Below, one piece after another: positions 1-8,693 of a DNA stretch of 64,000 nucleotides. The notes under the pieces are model-generated. The model saw only the letters and a program-made list of their open reading frames with translations, ran no database searches and had not been told where the DNA came from. Positions within the stretch are counted from its first letter, which is position 1, and each line of letters begins with the position of its first letter. Both the position numbers and the translations under genes were made by a program. Origin of the DNA: CBDBJQ01 sp965206405 (GTDB lineage: Bacteria > Pseudomonadota > Alphaproteobacteria > UBA8366); NCBI GenBank assembly GCA_965206405.1, contig CBDBJQ010000006.1, forward strand, positions 992,001 to 1,056,000, given 5' to 3'.

Positions 1-2
1 CC

Positions 3-536
3 GGGGCCGCGCTCGTCTTTCTCCTGTGTCAGGCGATGATTCTCTACCGGGCGGTCGGTATCCCTGCCTGGCGGGCGCCAACGACGCCGCTCCTGATCTT
101 TGTCGGCGGTCTTGGCGAAGGTGTCGCCCTTCTGCTTCTTGCGGCTCTGGCACTGTCGGGGGGAGTCGATGGAGCCCTGGTGTGGGTTCTTGTAGGACTG
201 CTGGGGGTGTCGGGAATGCTGTGGGCGATGGTCTTGGTCAGCATCAAACGGGTCGGGGTTTCGCGTCTGCCGGCCGCCTCGGCGCGGATCCTGCGCCGGT
301 GTGGCATCGGCATGCTGGTCTTTGGCACAAGTCTGCCGATCCTGCTCTGCTTTGTTGCCAATCTTGCACCGCAATTTGCACCTGCGGCGATTCCGCTCGC
401 CGCGGCGCTGGTCGTCATTGGTGGCGCTGGCTGGAAATATGCGATGGTCGTGCGAGCCGGATACGAACAGGGCTTTGCCCTGCCGCGCATGCCGCAACGC
501 GGCAGCGGCAACCGCGCCGCACCGTTGCTCGGCTGA
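3..536 (+). CDS. DmsC/NrfD-like membrane anchor subunit, C-terminal part
   Basis: The gene runs in from the left edge: the frame is open at base 3 and stops at TGA 534-536, leaving about 177 residues. The visible part is almost entirely hydrophobic, with about five membrane spans separated by short basic loops, and ends in a short tail containing QGFALPRMP. The loop YRAVGIPAWR followed by a Gly-rich helix and that tail resemble the quinone-linked membrane anchor of DMSO/polysulfide-type molybdoenzymes (DmsC/NrfD group). By family role it would exchange electrons between the quinone pool and an Fe-S subunit. The catalytic and Fe-S subunits would lie to the left, outside the window, so the assignment rests on membrane pattern and tail only. 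Confidence 0.6.
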   Translation, partial: GAALVFLLCQAMILYRAVGIPAWRAPTTPLLIFVGGLGEGVALLLLAALALSGGVDGALVWVLVGLLGVSGMLWAMVLVSIKRVGVSRLPAASARILRRCGIGMLVFGTSLPILLCFVANLAPQFAPAAIPLAAALVVIGGAGWKYAMVVRAGYEQGFALPRMPQRGSGNRAAPLLG

Positions 537-570
537 CCGGCTGAACCGCTACACGCTAATTGCCAACCAC

Positions 571-648
571 TGCGCGTGACGCTACGCGCCGATCATTGCG
601 CGTGACGCTACGCGCCGATCACTGCGCGTGAACGCTAGGTGCTGATCG
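571..648. repeat. 26-bp tandem repeat, three units
   Basis: Three consecutive 26-bp units begin TGCGCGTGACGCTACGCG at 571, 597 and 623. The third is degenerate, with an extra A and several substitutions. The array fills the short convergent gap between the DmsC-like gene and the GMC oxidoreductase. No hairpin followed by a T-run is evident. Confidence 0.85.
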
Positions 649-654
649 CGGGAG

Positions 655-2355
655 TTATCCCGCAAGCATCATGTCGGCGATCTTTTCCGCTGTCATGATT
701 GTCGGGATATTGGTGTTGGCGCAGGGCACTACCGGCATGATCGAGGCATCGACCACCCGCAATCCTTGTGCGCCATGAACCCGACCCTGGTTGTCGGTGA
801 CCGCCATCGGATCGTCTTCGCGGCCCATCCGGTTCGTGCAGGAGGCGTGCCAGATGCCATGCACGTTGCGCCTGAGATGCTCCTCGAGTGCCGCATCGTC
901 ACTCAGCAGAATATCGAGGCCCGCTCCCTCGGTGATCACGGTCTCGGTCAGGAAATCACGCAGCCAGCGCGGGCCGTCGAGCATGGCTGCGAGCGCGCTG
1001 GTGATGATTTTGTTGCGCGTGGTCACGGTGCCAACCTTGCGAACCTTCTCGCTATAGGCTGAGGGGAAGGGGCGGCTGGTAACGGATGCAACAGCGCCAC
1101 AGGCGAAGACCGCCGCAGTCCGACGAAAGGCGTCCATCAGTCGGTCGAGATCGCGGCGGTCGGAAAGCATGTTGAAGGCAACATCAGGCTCGGCGCGCCA
1201 GTCGCTCGAAGACAGGCGAACCTCGCCGGTCGAATAGGATTTGTTGATCCACATGAGCATCGCGCCAAGCCGGTCGCCGATTCCGTGCCAGGCGGATTTG
1301 GCGACGACAATGGCAAACATGTCGCCAGGCGGTGCGTCGTGCATGTTCGAGGAATAGCGCATGCCGACATGGAGATGCCGCCGGGTCATCCCGTTCAGCC
1401 GGACCTCGGGGCGCATCCAGGCCGAGATTGCGGTCGCCGGATGCTCCATCAGGTTCTGCCCGACCCCGGCTCGTTCGAGGCGAATGGGAATATTCATCTC
1501 GTGCAGATGACCGACCGGGCCAATGCCGGCGCGCATCAGCATGGCCGGGGAATGGAGAGATCCGCAACAAAGGATGACCTCCTTGGCTTCGAAAGTCTGT
1601 TCCTGGTTGCCGCGCACGGCAATAACGCCGGTAGCACGAGTGCCGTCGAAGAGGATTTCGCGGACCTGGATGCGGGATTCGATGGTGAGATTCTCGCGCC
1701 GGCGGGTGGCCGGGTCGAGATAGCCAAGGGCGGCGGAGAGCCTGCGATCGTTGACGTTGGAGATAGCTATCGCGAAATGGCCGTCGGCAAAGGCTCCGTT
1801 CTGGTCCGGCAAGTAGGGATATCCCTTCTCCTTGAAGGCGGCCGAGAAGGCCTTGGAGATTCCGGGCCAGCTATCGGCAAAGATGCGCCGGATTCCAATC
1901 GGGCCTTCGCGGCCGTGGAACCCGTCCTCGAAGTCGAGGTCGCGCTCGAGCTTGCGGAAATATGGCAGACAGGTCTCCCAGTTCCAGCCCTCAGCGCCGC
2001 GTTCGCCCCACTCGTCGTAGTCAGTCGGCGCACCCCGGTTGGCCAGCTGGCCGTTGATGCTCGAGCCACCGCCCATGACGCGTGCCTGCTCGTATTGCCG
2101 CAACGGCGGGGGTTGGTCCGGGCGGTTGTGCGATACCGGCTGGAGGCTGACCTTGAGCCCGTTCCAGATGAAGTCGGGATGGAAATAAACCGTGCCCGGA
2201 TAGCTGTCATGGACGATCTCGGGCACGTTCTCATGCGGCGTGTCAATGCCGGCCTCGAGCAGAAGCACACGGTTGGAACCGCGCGCTGAGAGACGGTTGG
2301 CGAGCGTGCTTCCGGCCGAACCGCCGCCGACAATGATGTAATCCCAGGCAGCCAT
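655..2355 (-). CDS. GMC family FAD-dependent oxidoreductase (choline dehydrogenase-like)
   Basis: This 566-residue cytoplasmic flavoprotein would oxidise an alcohol substrate that cannot be named from sequence. The N-terminal FAD-binding motif VGGGSAGSTLANRLS lies at about residues 9-23. GMC signature 1 (GGGSSINGQLANRG) is near residue 93 and signature 2 (GSLHSPAMLMRAGIGP) near 270. The catalytic His lies in GIWHASCTNRMG near residue 502, and the C-terminal PxNTNIPTIM-like segment is present. Length is normal for the family and no part is missing. It starts 24 bp after the ABM-domain gene on the same strand, so the two are probably cotranscribed. No signal peptide is visible. Confidence 0.9.
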   Translation of the reverse strand: MAAWDYIIVGGGSAGSTLANRLSARGSNRVLLLEAGIDTPHENVPEIVHDSYPGTVYFHPDFIWNGLKVSLQPVSHNRPDQPPPLRQYEQARVMGGGSSINGQLANRGAPTDYDEWGERGAEGWNWETCLPYFRKLERDLDFEDGFHGREGPIGIRRIFADSWPGISKAFSAAFKEKGYPYLPDQNGAFADGHFAIAISNVNDRRLSAALGYLDPATRRRENLTIESRIQVREILFDGTRATGVIAVRGNQEQTFEAKEVILCCGSLHSPAMLMRAGIGPVGHLHEMNIPIRLERAGVGQNLMEHPATAISAWMRPEVRLNGMTRRHLHVGMRYSSNMHDAPPGDMFAIVVAKSAWHGIGDRLGAMLMWINKSYSTGEVRLSSSDWRAEPDVAFNMLSDRRDLDRLMDAFRRTAAVFACGAVASVTSRPFPSAYSEKVRKVGTVTTRNKIITSALAAMLDGPRWLRDFLTETVITEGAGLDILLSDDAALEEHLRRNVHGIWHASCTNRMGREDDPMAVTDNQGRVHGAQGLRVVDASIMPVVPCANTNIPTIMTAEKIADMMLAG

Positions 2356-2379
2356 GGTCAGGTGTTCCGGATTTGCAGG

Positions 2380-2679
2380 TCAGGGATTCTGGAGGGCCAG
2401 CTTGAGGATCTTGCCGCGCTCGGCGCCAAGCTCTTCGACGGCCTTCGAGAAACGCGCGTAGTGGGGCGTATTGCGGTGGGTGTCGAGCGCCGCCTCGTTA
2501 TCATAAACCTCGAACAGATAGACGGTGTTCTTCTCGTCCTCGGGCACGAGGACGCGGAACTGATGACACGCCGGTTCATCTGCCATCGAATGGCGCGCAT
2601 CGTCGTCAAGGGCCTCGAGAAAGCGGTCCATTGTACCTTCCTTGACGTGAAACTGAACCCAGATGGCGAAGGCGGTCAT
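2380..2679 (-). CDS. ABM-domain (antibiotic biosynthesis monooxygenase-like) protein
   Basis: This 99-residue protein has the small ferredoxin-like ABM fold pattern: an N-terminal beta strand (FAIWVQFHVKEG), central residues FRVLVPEDEKNTVYLFEVY, and the typical TPHYARFSKAVEEL helix. I chose the ATG at 2679 because AAGGAG lies about 9 nt upstream; a longer in-frame reading adds 18 residues with no homology-like character. Members include quinol monooxygenases and autoinducer-2-modifying proteins, so the substrate is open. It is first in a two-gene unit with the GMC oxidoreductase and is divergent from copC, sharing a 198-bp intergenic region with it. Confidence 0.85.
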   Translation of the reverse strand: MTAFAIWVQFHVKEGTMDRFLEALDDDARHSMADEPACHQFRVLVPEDEKNTVYLFEVYDNEAALDTHRNTPHYARFSKAVEELGAERGKILKLALQNP

Positions 2680-2877
2680 GGCGAGGGTCTCCTTAGAGCA
2701 GCGATGTTTTGACAGTAGAAAACCTTGCGGCATCTTTGCTGCGAGGGAATTAGGTCACCGTACCGGCCGGGCAAGAATCGCCCGGACCGAGCATTGGGGA
2801 TAAACTCGCTGGCCGGGCAGAAACACCGGAGGCACGACAGAGGTATGACAGGGACACGGCAGGGAGAGGAGACGCGC

Positions 2878-3273
2878 TTGAAACCCGACCGATGCATCAT
2901 CCTGCGGAACACTGTTCTGCAGGGTATCCTTCTGGCCTTTCTCCTTGCTGGCGCCGCAATTCCGTCCGCTGGCGATGCGTGGGCGCATTCCAAGAAGAAG
3001 GCGACTCTGCCGGCCGATGGTGCCGTACTCGATGCAGCACCCGAGGCGATCGGGATGAGTTTCGACAAGCCGATGCGGATCACCCTGATTCGCCTCATTA
3101 ACGCCGATGGCGGCCAACACGATCTCCAAGGCAGGGACAGCATGGCACCAACTACACGTTTCAGGGCGACGCCCGGCGCGTTGGCCCCCGGTCGCTATCG
3201 CGTGGAATGGCGCGGGCTATCCAATGACGGTCATCCGCTGGAAGGCAGTTTTTCCTTTGAGATCAGGAACTGA
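2878..3273 (+). CDS. copC: CopC-family periplasmic copper-binding protein
   Basis: The 131-residue product starts at TTG 2878, supported by GGGAGAGGAG a few bases upstream. This start also gives a clean Sec signal peptide: basic N-terminus, hydrophobic core ILLAFLLAGAA, cleavage after AWA near residue 36. Cleavage there would leave His as the first mature residue (HSKKK). CopC proteins bind Cu(II) through an N-terminal His brace plus a conserved Asp-x-His; here SNDGHPLEGSF supplies that second element. The segment FDKPMRITLIRL matches the CopC beta sandwich. copD starts 6 bp downstream, so the pair probably forms a copper uptake or handling unit across the inner membrane. Confidence 0.88.
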   Translation: MKPDRCIILRNTVLQGILLAFLLAGAAIPSAGDAWAHSKKKATLPADGAVLDAAPEAIGMSFDKPMRITLIRLINADGGQHDLQGRDSMAPTTRFRATPGALAPGRYRVEWRGLSNDGHPLEGSFSFEIRN

Positions 3274-3279
3274 GCGCAC

Positions 3280-4176
3280 GTGGCGACAGTGCTCGCATCG
3301 ACGGACGCTCTTGCCTGGGCCTCGATCCTCGTAAAGGCACTGGTCTATGCGGCCACGCTTCTGGCGGTAGGAAGCGTACTCGTGCGGCTGTCGCTCACCG
3401 TACTCGATACAGAAAGCCGGGGGTTTCTCGCCCGGATCGCTGCTGCAAGCGCCGTTGCCGCAGCGTGCCTAAGCCTTCTGCGTCTGCCTCTACGCGCCGG
3501 GTTTCTAATGGGCGGTACGCTGGATGGTGCGATCGATCCGCAGATTCTCTTGATAGTGACCGAGAGTCCGCTCGGGACCAGCATTGCGCTGCGCTTGGCA
3601 GGATTGGCGCTCATCCTGATCGTATTGTTGCCACAGCGAGGCGCATTCCGAATCGCCATTTCCTGGCTTGCAGCCCTGGGCGGGGTTCTCGCGGCGGCTT
3701 CCTTTGCGTTTCGCGGCCATGCGCTTGAAGAGCCGCGGCTTTTGCTCGGTGCCCTCATAACCTTGCACATTCTCGGGCTCGCCTTCTGGATCGGCATCTT
3801 CGCTCCGCTGGCGCGCGTAACGCGACGTCGACCTTTGGAAGAGGCGGGCGCGTTGGCACAGGAGTTTGGTATCAAGGCGGCTTGGATCGTCAGCGGCCTG
3901 GTTGTGGCCGGCGTGCTCACGCTTGTGTTTCTCGGCGTCGTGCCACCGCAGATTCCACCAACACCCTATGGGCAGGCCTTCCTGGTCAAGCTCGCATTGT
4001 TCGCATGCGTATTCGCGCTGGCCGCGCGCAACAGGCTACGCCTCACGCCTGCTCTGCTTGTGGCTACGCCCGGCGCAGATGCACGAATGATCCGCGCAAT
4101 TCGGCTGGAAGCGCTGTTGATTGCGGGAATCCTGATCACCACCGCAGCACTGACCACGCTTTTCTTACCGCAGTGA
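3280..4176 (+). CDS. copD: CopD-family copper resistance membrane protein
   Basis: This 298-residue polytopic inner-membrane protein begins with GTG at 3280, 6 bp after the copC stop. About eight hydrophobic segments run through the sequence, including LVYAATLLAVGSVLVRLSL, LLGALITLHILGLAFWIGI and a C-terminal LLIAGILITTAALTTLFL. The ALITLHILGLAFWIG segment with its His is typical of CopD. By family role it moves copper across the inner membrane with copper delivered by periplasmic CopC. The adjacency and single reading direction fit a copCD operon. Confidence 0.88.
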   Translation: MATVLASTDALAWASILVKALVYAATLLAVGSVLVRLSLTVLDTESRGFLARIAAASAVAAACLSLLRLPLRAGFLMGGTLDGAIDPQILLIVTESPLGTSIALRLAGLALILIVLLPQRGAFRIAISWLAALGGVLAAASFAFRGHALEEPRLLLGALITLHILGLAFWIGIFAPLARVTRRRPLEEAGALAQEFGIKAAWIVSGLVVAGVLTLVFLGVVPPQIPPTPYGQAFLVKLALFACVFALAARNRLRLTPALLVATPGADARMIRAIRLEALLIAGILITTAALTTLFLPQ

Positions 4177-4183
4177 CGGCGCA

Positions 4184-4444
4184 TTAGCGCCGGTTGAGAG
4201 TGTCTTCGGCGATCTGTATCAGCTCCATGATCGATACGAGTGCCGGACCCTTGTGGAAGATCATGCTCCGCATCGCCTCATAATCCACTTCGAGTACTTC
4301 GCGTAGATCGTCCTGGGGCAGGAGCTTGATTGTGCCCGGTACCACCACCTCCAGCTTTGCCCATTCCTGGTGGAATGCCATCCGGCTGTGCTCACGGACA
4401 GAAGTGAACATGGCTTCATCGGCAAGAGCGGCTTTGTCGACATC
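4184..4444 (-). pseudogene. C-terminal remnant of an AbiEii-type nucleotidyltransferase toxin
   Basis: About 87 codons read into a TAA at 4184-4186. They contain the C-terminal pattern of AbiEii/AbiGii toxins: ALADEAMFTSVREHSRMAF, a short W-containing turn, GTIKLLPQDDLREVLEVDY, then YEAMRSMIF and a final IMELIQIAEDTLNR helix. Upstream of about 4450 the frame no longer looks AbiEii-like, so the nucleotidyltransferase domain and the AbiEi antitoxin are gone. A possible start at ATG 4411 would give a 75-residue peptide, but function is unlikely. It is convergent with copD and abuts it. Confidence 0.6.
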
Positions 4445-4612
4445 TCCCTGATAATAATAATCCCATTTTCTTTTCTGTCCGTCTGTTTTGCTTCGACCGG
4501 CATTAGCGTTTCGGTGTTTTTGGTGTTGTCTTTGGGAAGCGCGGGCCTATACCTGCTACCGGGCCGCCAGAGGCAGTGATGCCAGAGGCAGCGATGAAAG
4601 TGGCAAAGGGAG

Positions 4613-5179
4613 ATGAGGAAATTGAGTCTGGATGCGGAAGCGGCGGCGGTGCTGGAGTTCTGGTTCAGCGAGGGCCCCAATGAGCGGCGCGAGGCGTGGT
4701 TCAAGAAGAATCCTGCCTTCGATGAAGAAATCCGGCAGCGTTTTGGGGGTTTGCATAGCCGTGCGGCCGCCGGCGAGCTCGATGGCTGGACTGAAACGGC
4801 GCGCGGACGGCTCGCTCTGATCGTCGTGCTTGACCAGTTTTCGCGCAACATGTTCCGGGGAGATCCGCGTGCCTTTTCAACCGACGCCAAGGCGCTGGAG
4901 CTGGCGCGCGAGGGTGTGGAGCAGGGCTATGACCGCGATCTCAGCACTATCGAGCGCGACTTCATGTATTTGCCCTTCGAGCACAGCGAAGATCTCGCCG
5001 ACCAGCACCGAGCGGTCGAGCTCTTCGAGAACTCCTCTTCCGAGACAGCCGAATACGCCCGGCAGCATCTTGCGGTGATCGAGAAGTTTGGCCGGTTTCC
5101 CCACCGCAATGCGGTACTCAGTCGGGAAAACACGCCGGAAGAAACGGAGTATCTGAAGGACCCTAACGCCGGGTTCTGA
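4613..5179 (+). CDS. DUF924 family protein
   Basis: This 188-residue soluble protein of unknown function has the family hallmarks: an N-terminal VLEFWFSEGPNERREAWF, the core LALIVVLDQFSRNMFRGDPRAF, IERDFMYLPFEHSED and the C-terminal FGRFPHRNAVLSRENTPEE. DUF924 proteins are all-helical with a TPR-like fold. ATG 4613 is preceded by AAAGGGAG. It is flanked by roughly 170-200 bp of noncoding DNA on each side and looks monocistronic. Confidence 0.9.
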   Translation: MRKLSLDAEAAAVLEFWFSEGPNERREAWFKKNPAFDEEIRQRFGGLHSRAAAGELDGWTETARGRLALIVVLDQFSRNMFRGDPRAFSTDAKALELAREGVEQGYDRDLSTIERDFMYLPFEHSEDLADQHRAVELFENSSSETAEYARQHLAVIEKFGRFPHRNAVLSRENTPEETEYLKDPNAGF

Positions 5180-5358
5180 ACCGCGCGTATCCCCAGTCGC
5201 GTTCCTCCACATCGCCGGTTGCCTCTCCGTCCTGACGGCGCATCCCGCTTGCGTGCACGCGTATGGCGTTGCATTGTCCCGCTTTCCTGGGGCGAAGGCC
5301 GTTCGGGCCCGGAGAAAACCTACTGAATTCGGGGTCAAATCCAGGCGGAATCTGCACG

Positions 5359-6963
5359 ATGTCCGGCGAACGTATCTCGATCTATGACACTACCCTGCGC
5401 GATGGCGGGCAGACCCAGGGCGTGACCTTCACGCCCGCGGACAAAGCCGCGATCGCTGCAGCACTCGACGATCTTGGCATCGACTATGTTGAGGGTGGCT
5501 GGCCGGGCGCCAATCCGACCGACGACGCCTTCTTCGAAAAACCACCTCCCCTGGAGAAGGCCAGCCTGGTCGCCTTCGGCATGACCCGCCGGGAGGGGCA
5601 TAGCGCGGCCAACGATCCGGGCTTGGCGCCGCTGGTCAATTCCGGTTCTCCGGGCGTCTGCCTTGTCGGCAAGAGTTGGGATTTTCACGTCGATGTCGCG
5701 CTCGGTGTCTCGCGCGAGGAAAACCTCGCGATGATCAGGGATTCAATCGCACATCTGCAGGATATGGGTCGCGAGCCGCTGTTTGATGCCGAGCATTTCT
5801 TTGATGGCTACAAAGCCAATCCGTCCTATGCGCTTGAATGCCTGAAAGCGGCACTGGACGCTGGCGCCCGCTGGATAGTGCTCTGCGATACCAATGGCGG
5901 CACGTTGCCGCATGAAATCTCGCGCATCGTCGGCGATGTGCTGGAACATGTCCCGGGGGACCACCTTGGTATGCACGCCCACAACGATACCGAGAACGCC
6001 GTGGCCAATTCACTGGCGGCGGTCGAGGCCGGGGCGCGCCAGATCCAGGGCACCATCAATGGCCTCGGTGAGCGCTGCGGCAACGCCAACCTGGTCTCGG
6101 TCATCCCGAGCCTGGTTCTGAAGATGGGCTATGACTGCGGCATTCCTGCGGACAATCTCGGCAAGCTGACGCAAGTAGCGCGGTTGGTCGACGACAGGCT
6201 CAACCGGGAGTCGGATCCGCATGCGGCCTATATCGGGCGTTCCGCTTTCGCCCACAAAGGTGGGCTGCATGTTTCGGCGGTGGAGAAAAATCCAACCAGC
6301 TACGAGCACGTTGATCCGGCGAGCGTCGGTAACGAGCGCGTCATCGTGATGTCGGACCAGGCCGGCCGCTCGAACGTACTCGCACGCCTCGCCGATATCG
6401 GCATTGAGCTTTCCCCGAGCGACAAAAGGGTGCGGCACCTGATCGAGGAGGTAAAACAGCGCAGCTTTTCCGGCTATTCCTATGACGGCGCGCAGGCGAG
6501 CTTCGAGCTTCTGGCCCGCGATGCGCTCGGGGAACTGCCTGAGTATTTTCGCCTGGTGCGATTCCGGGTCACGGATGACCGCCGCTGGAATGCCGCCGGC
6601 AATCTAGTCACGGAATCCGAGGCCACGGTCACCCTGACCGTCGCTGGCGAGGAGGTAATGACCGCGGCGACCGGCAACGGCCCCGTCAACGCCCTTGATT
6701 CTGCTATCCGCAAGCTGCTGTCGGCATCCTATCCCTGTCTCGCTGATATGCACCTGGTCGATTACAAGGTGCGCATCATGCCGCCGGGCCCGGAAAGCAC
6801 CGGGACCGATGCGGTGACCTGCGTTCTGATCGAGAGTAGCGATGAGGCTGGCGCGCGCTGGATGACCGTCGGCGTCTCGGCCAACATCATCGACGCCTCC
6901 TTCAACGCTCTTCAGGACGCAATCGTCTACAAGCTTTTTCGCGACGGCGTCGCCGTCGACTGA
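5359..6963 (+). CDS. cimA: (R)-citramalate synthase
   Basis: The product (534 residues from ATG 5359) would condense pyruvate and acetyl-CoA to (R)-citramalate, the entry to threonine-independent isoleucine synthesis. It has the DRE-TIM metallolyase motif IYDTTLRDGGQTQG at the N-terminus, the metal-binding HAHNDTENAVANSLAAVEAG near residue 205, the FAHKGGLHVSAVEK segment near 300, and a C-terminal LeuA-type regulatory domain from about residue 390 to the end. The Gly-Gln-Thr-Gln-Gly form after DTTLRDG and the overall length separate it from isopropylmalate and homocitrate synthases. Upstream in-frame codons are not needed. trmJ follows 17 bp later. Confidence 0.92.
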   Translation: MSGERISIYDTTLRDGGQTQGVTFTPADKAAIAAALDDLGIDYVEGGWPGANPTDDAFFEKPPPLEKASLVAFGMTRREGHSAANDPGLAPLVNSGSPGVCLVGKSWDFHVDVALGVSREENLAMIRDSIAHLQDMGREPLFDAEHFFDGYKANPSYALECLKAALDAGARWIVLCDTNGGTLPHEISRIVGDVLEHVPGDHLGMHAHNDTENAVANSLAAVEAGARQIQGTINGLGERCGNANLVSVIPSLVLKMGYDCGIPADNLGKLTQVARLVDDRLNRESDPHAAYIGRSAFAHKGGLHVSAVEKNPTSYEHVDPASVGNERVIVMSDQAGRSNVLARLADIGIELSPSDKRVRHLIEEVKQRSFSGYSYDGAQASFELLARDALGELPEYFRLVRFRVTDDRRWNAAGNLVTESEATVTLTVAGEEVMTAATGNGPVNALDSAIRKLLSASYPCLADMHLVDYKVRIMPPGPESTGTDAVTCVLIESSDEAGARWMTVGVSANIIDASFNALQDAIVYKLFRDGVAVD

Positions 6964-6980
6964 CTTCGGATACTGTTGTC

Positions 6981-7802
6981 ATGGCCGGAACCGACCGCTC
7001 GAAAGAAGGCGTGCGCGGTGGACCGTCGATCGTGCTCGTTGATGCGCAAATGGGCGAGAATATCGGCTTTGCGGCGCGGGCAATGCTGAACGGTGGGTTG
7101 GAGGATCTAAGGCTGGTGCGGCCGCGCGACGGCTGGCCGAATGACAGGGCGCTAGTGGCGGCATCGGGCGCTGAGGCGGTGATCGAATCAGCGCGCGTCT
7201 TCGAGGATGTGCGTTCGGCAATCACCGGGTTCGAGCGGATTTTCGCCACGACGGCCCGGCTGCGAGGACTGATCAAGATCGTGGCCACGCCACGCCCGGC
7301 GGTCCAGGAAATGCAGGATTGCATGGCCGGGGGCGGCCGGGTCGCAGTGCTGTTCGGGCCGGAGAGCCGGGGGCTCGACAATGACGAAATCTCGCTGGCC
7401 GATACGATTCTGTCCGTGCCCCTCAATCCGGTGCACAGTTCGATGAACCTCGGCCATGCGGTGATGGTGCTTGCCTATGAATGGTTCCAGGCAGCGCACG
7501 CCGAAGCTGCGCACGCCGAAGCTGCGCACGCCGAAGCTGCGCATGGTGGCGGGGCTATCCGGGCGCTGGATGCGGAAGAGCTTCCGGCGGCCAAGGAAGA
7601 GTTGTTCAAGTTTTTCGACAGGCTCGAGGCCGAGCTCGACGCCTGTGGGTTCCTCCATGTCACCGAAAAGCGCCCCATCATGGTCCGTAACATCCGCTCC
7701 ATCTTCCAGCGGGCGCTGCCAACCTCTGCGGAGGTGCGAACCCTGCACGGGATTCTGTCAGGCCTGGTGCGCGGCCGCGGTCCGGACGGACGCGACGCAT
7801 AG
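6981..7802 (+). CDS. trmJ: tRNA (cytidine/uridine-2'-O-)-methyltransferase TrmJ family
   Basis: This 273-residue SPOUT methyltransferase would 2'-O-methylate position 32 of tRNAs. The N-terminal IVLVDAQMGENIGFAARAM and the trefoil-knot segments VLFGPESRGLDNDEIS (about residues 123-138) and VPLNPVHSSMNLGHAVMVLAYEW (about 147-170) are clear. Just after the knot, three exact 15-bp copies encode AHAEA three times followed by AHGGG, an insertion in the linker to the C-terminal helical domain. It starts 17 bp after cimA. Confidence 0.88.
   Translation: MAGTDRSKEGVRGGPSIVLVDAQMGENIGFAARAMLNGGLEDLRLVRPRDGWPNDRALVAASGAEAVIESARVFEDVRSAITGFERIFATTARLRGLIKIVATPRPAVQEMQDCMAGGGRVAVLFGPESRGLDNDEISLADTILSVPLNPVHSSMNLGHAVMVLAYEWFQAAHAEAAHAEAAHAEAAHGGGAIRALDAEELPAAKEELFKFFDRLEAELDACGFLHVTEKRPIMVRNIRSIFQRALPTSAEVRTLHGILSGLVRGRGPDGRDA
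7494..7538 (+). repeat. 15-bp tandem repeat (x3) inside trmJ
   Basis: Three exact copies of GCGCACGCCGAAGCT at 7494, 7509 and 7524, followed by a degenerate fourth start (GCGCATGGT). They encode AHAEA repeats in the linker after the SPOUT knot, so the reading frame is kept whatever the copy number. Confidence 0.95.
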
Positions 7803-7975
7803 GGCAGGGGCCGAGAGGTTGATAGCCCGGGAGAGGCCCGAAGGCTGAGGGGTAGATTGACAGGCCCAGAGGTTGACAGGCCCCGGCGCGTGAGTATCCT
7901 GCGCGCCGCTTCTAGCATTGTCTTATACGGGACTTTCGGAGCCCTTACGGGCGCAAGCCCCTCCATGAAGGCTTC

Positions 7976-7981
7976 TATAAT
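7976..7981 (+). promoter_or_regulatory. Possible -10 element for rpsD
   Basis: A consensus TATAAT lies 44 bp before the rpsD start codon in the 222-bp gap after trmJ. No good -35 match sits at 16-18 bp upstream. A small GCCC-TTAC-GGGC hairpin lies at 7941-7952. Offered only as a candidate. Confidence 0.3.
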
Positions 7982-8024
7982 GGCTGGGGTCACAGAAACG
8001 TAACGACGGAAACGACTGAATCAC

Positions 8025-8639
8025 ATGTCCAAGCGACTGGCGTCAAAATACAAGATCAACCGCCGTCTCCGCTGCAATCTGTGGGGACGTCCGAAGAGTC
8101 CCATCAACCGGCGCGAATACGGGCCGGGCGAGCACGGCCAGCGTCACCGCAAGCCGTCGGACTACGCGGTTCAGCTGCAGGCGAAGCAGAAGCTCAAGGG
8201 CTATTACGGCAATATCACCGAGCGGAAGTTCCGCCGCTATTATGAGGAGGCGGAGAAGCGTCGGGGAGACACCAGCGCCAATCTGATCGAGATTCTCGAG
8301 CGCCGGCTCGATGCGGTCGTCTACCGCGCCAAATTCGTGCCGACGGTGTTTTCGGCCCGCCAGTTGGTGAACCACGGCCACGTCATGGTGAACGGTAAGA
8401 AGGTCGACATCCCCTCTTATCAGGTCAGCGACGAGGACGTGGTTTCGGTGAAGGAGAAAAGCCGTGGCCTGCCGCTGGTGCTCGAGGCGATCGCTTCACC
8501 GGAACGCACCACGCCGGAGTATCTGCGGGTCGACGAGAACAAGGCGGCCGCAACCTATCTGCGCGGACCGAAGCTCGAGGATGTGCCCTATCCGGTCCCG
8601 ATGGAACCGAACCTCGTGGTCGAGTTCTACTCGCGCTGA
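8025..8639 (+). CDS. rpsD: 30S ribosomal protein S4
   Basis: This 204-residue protein binds 16S rRNA early in 30S assembly. The N-terminal SKRLASKYKINRRL, the S4 RNA-binding domain (LERRLDAVVYRAKFVPTVFSARQ onward, about residues 91-155) and the C-terminal VPMEPNLVVEFYSR are all typical of the short alphaproteobacterial form. The N-terminus lacks the zinc-binding cysteines found in some S4 proteins. It stands alone rather than in an alpha operon, as is common in Alphaproteobacteria. Confidence 0.97.
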   Translation: MSKRLASKYKINRRLRCNLWGRPKSPINRREYGPGEHGQRHRKPSDYAVQLQAKQKLKGYYGNITERKFRRYYEEAEKRRGDTSANLIEILERRLDAVVYRAKFVPTVFSARQLVNHGHVMVNGKKVDIPSYQVSDEDVVSVKEKSRGLPLVLEAIASPERTTPEYLRVDENKAAATYLRGPKLEDVPYPVPMEPNLVVEFYSR

Positions 8640-8693
8640 GTCCTGCGCACACTGGAATTTTCCCGGCCTTGGTCGGGGCCAAAAAACCAAATC

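Noticed and set aside
8655..8690. Possible terminator after rpsD
   Set aside because: The stem is weak and is followed by A residues, not T, on the plus strand; on the minus strand it is also followed by A.
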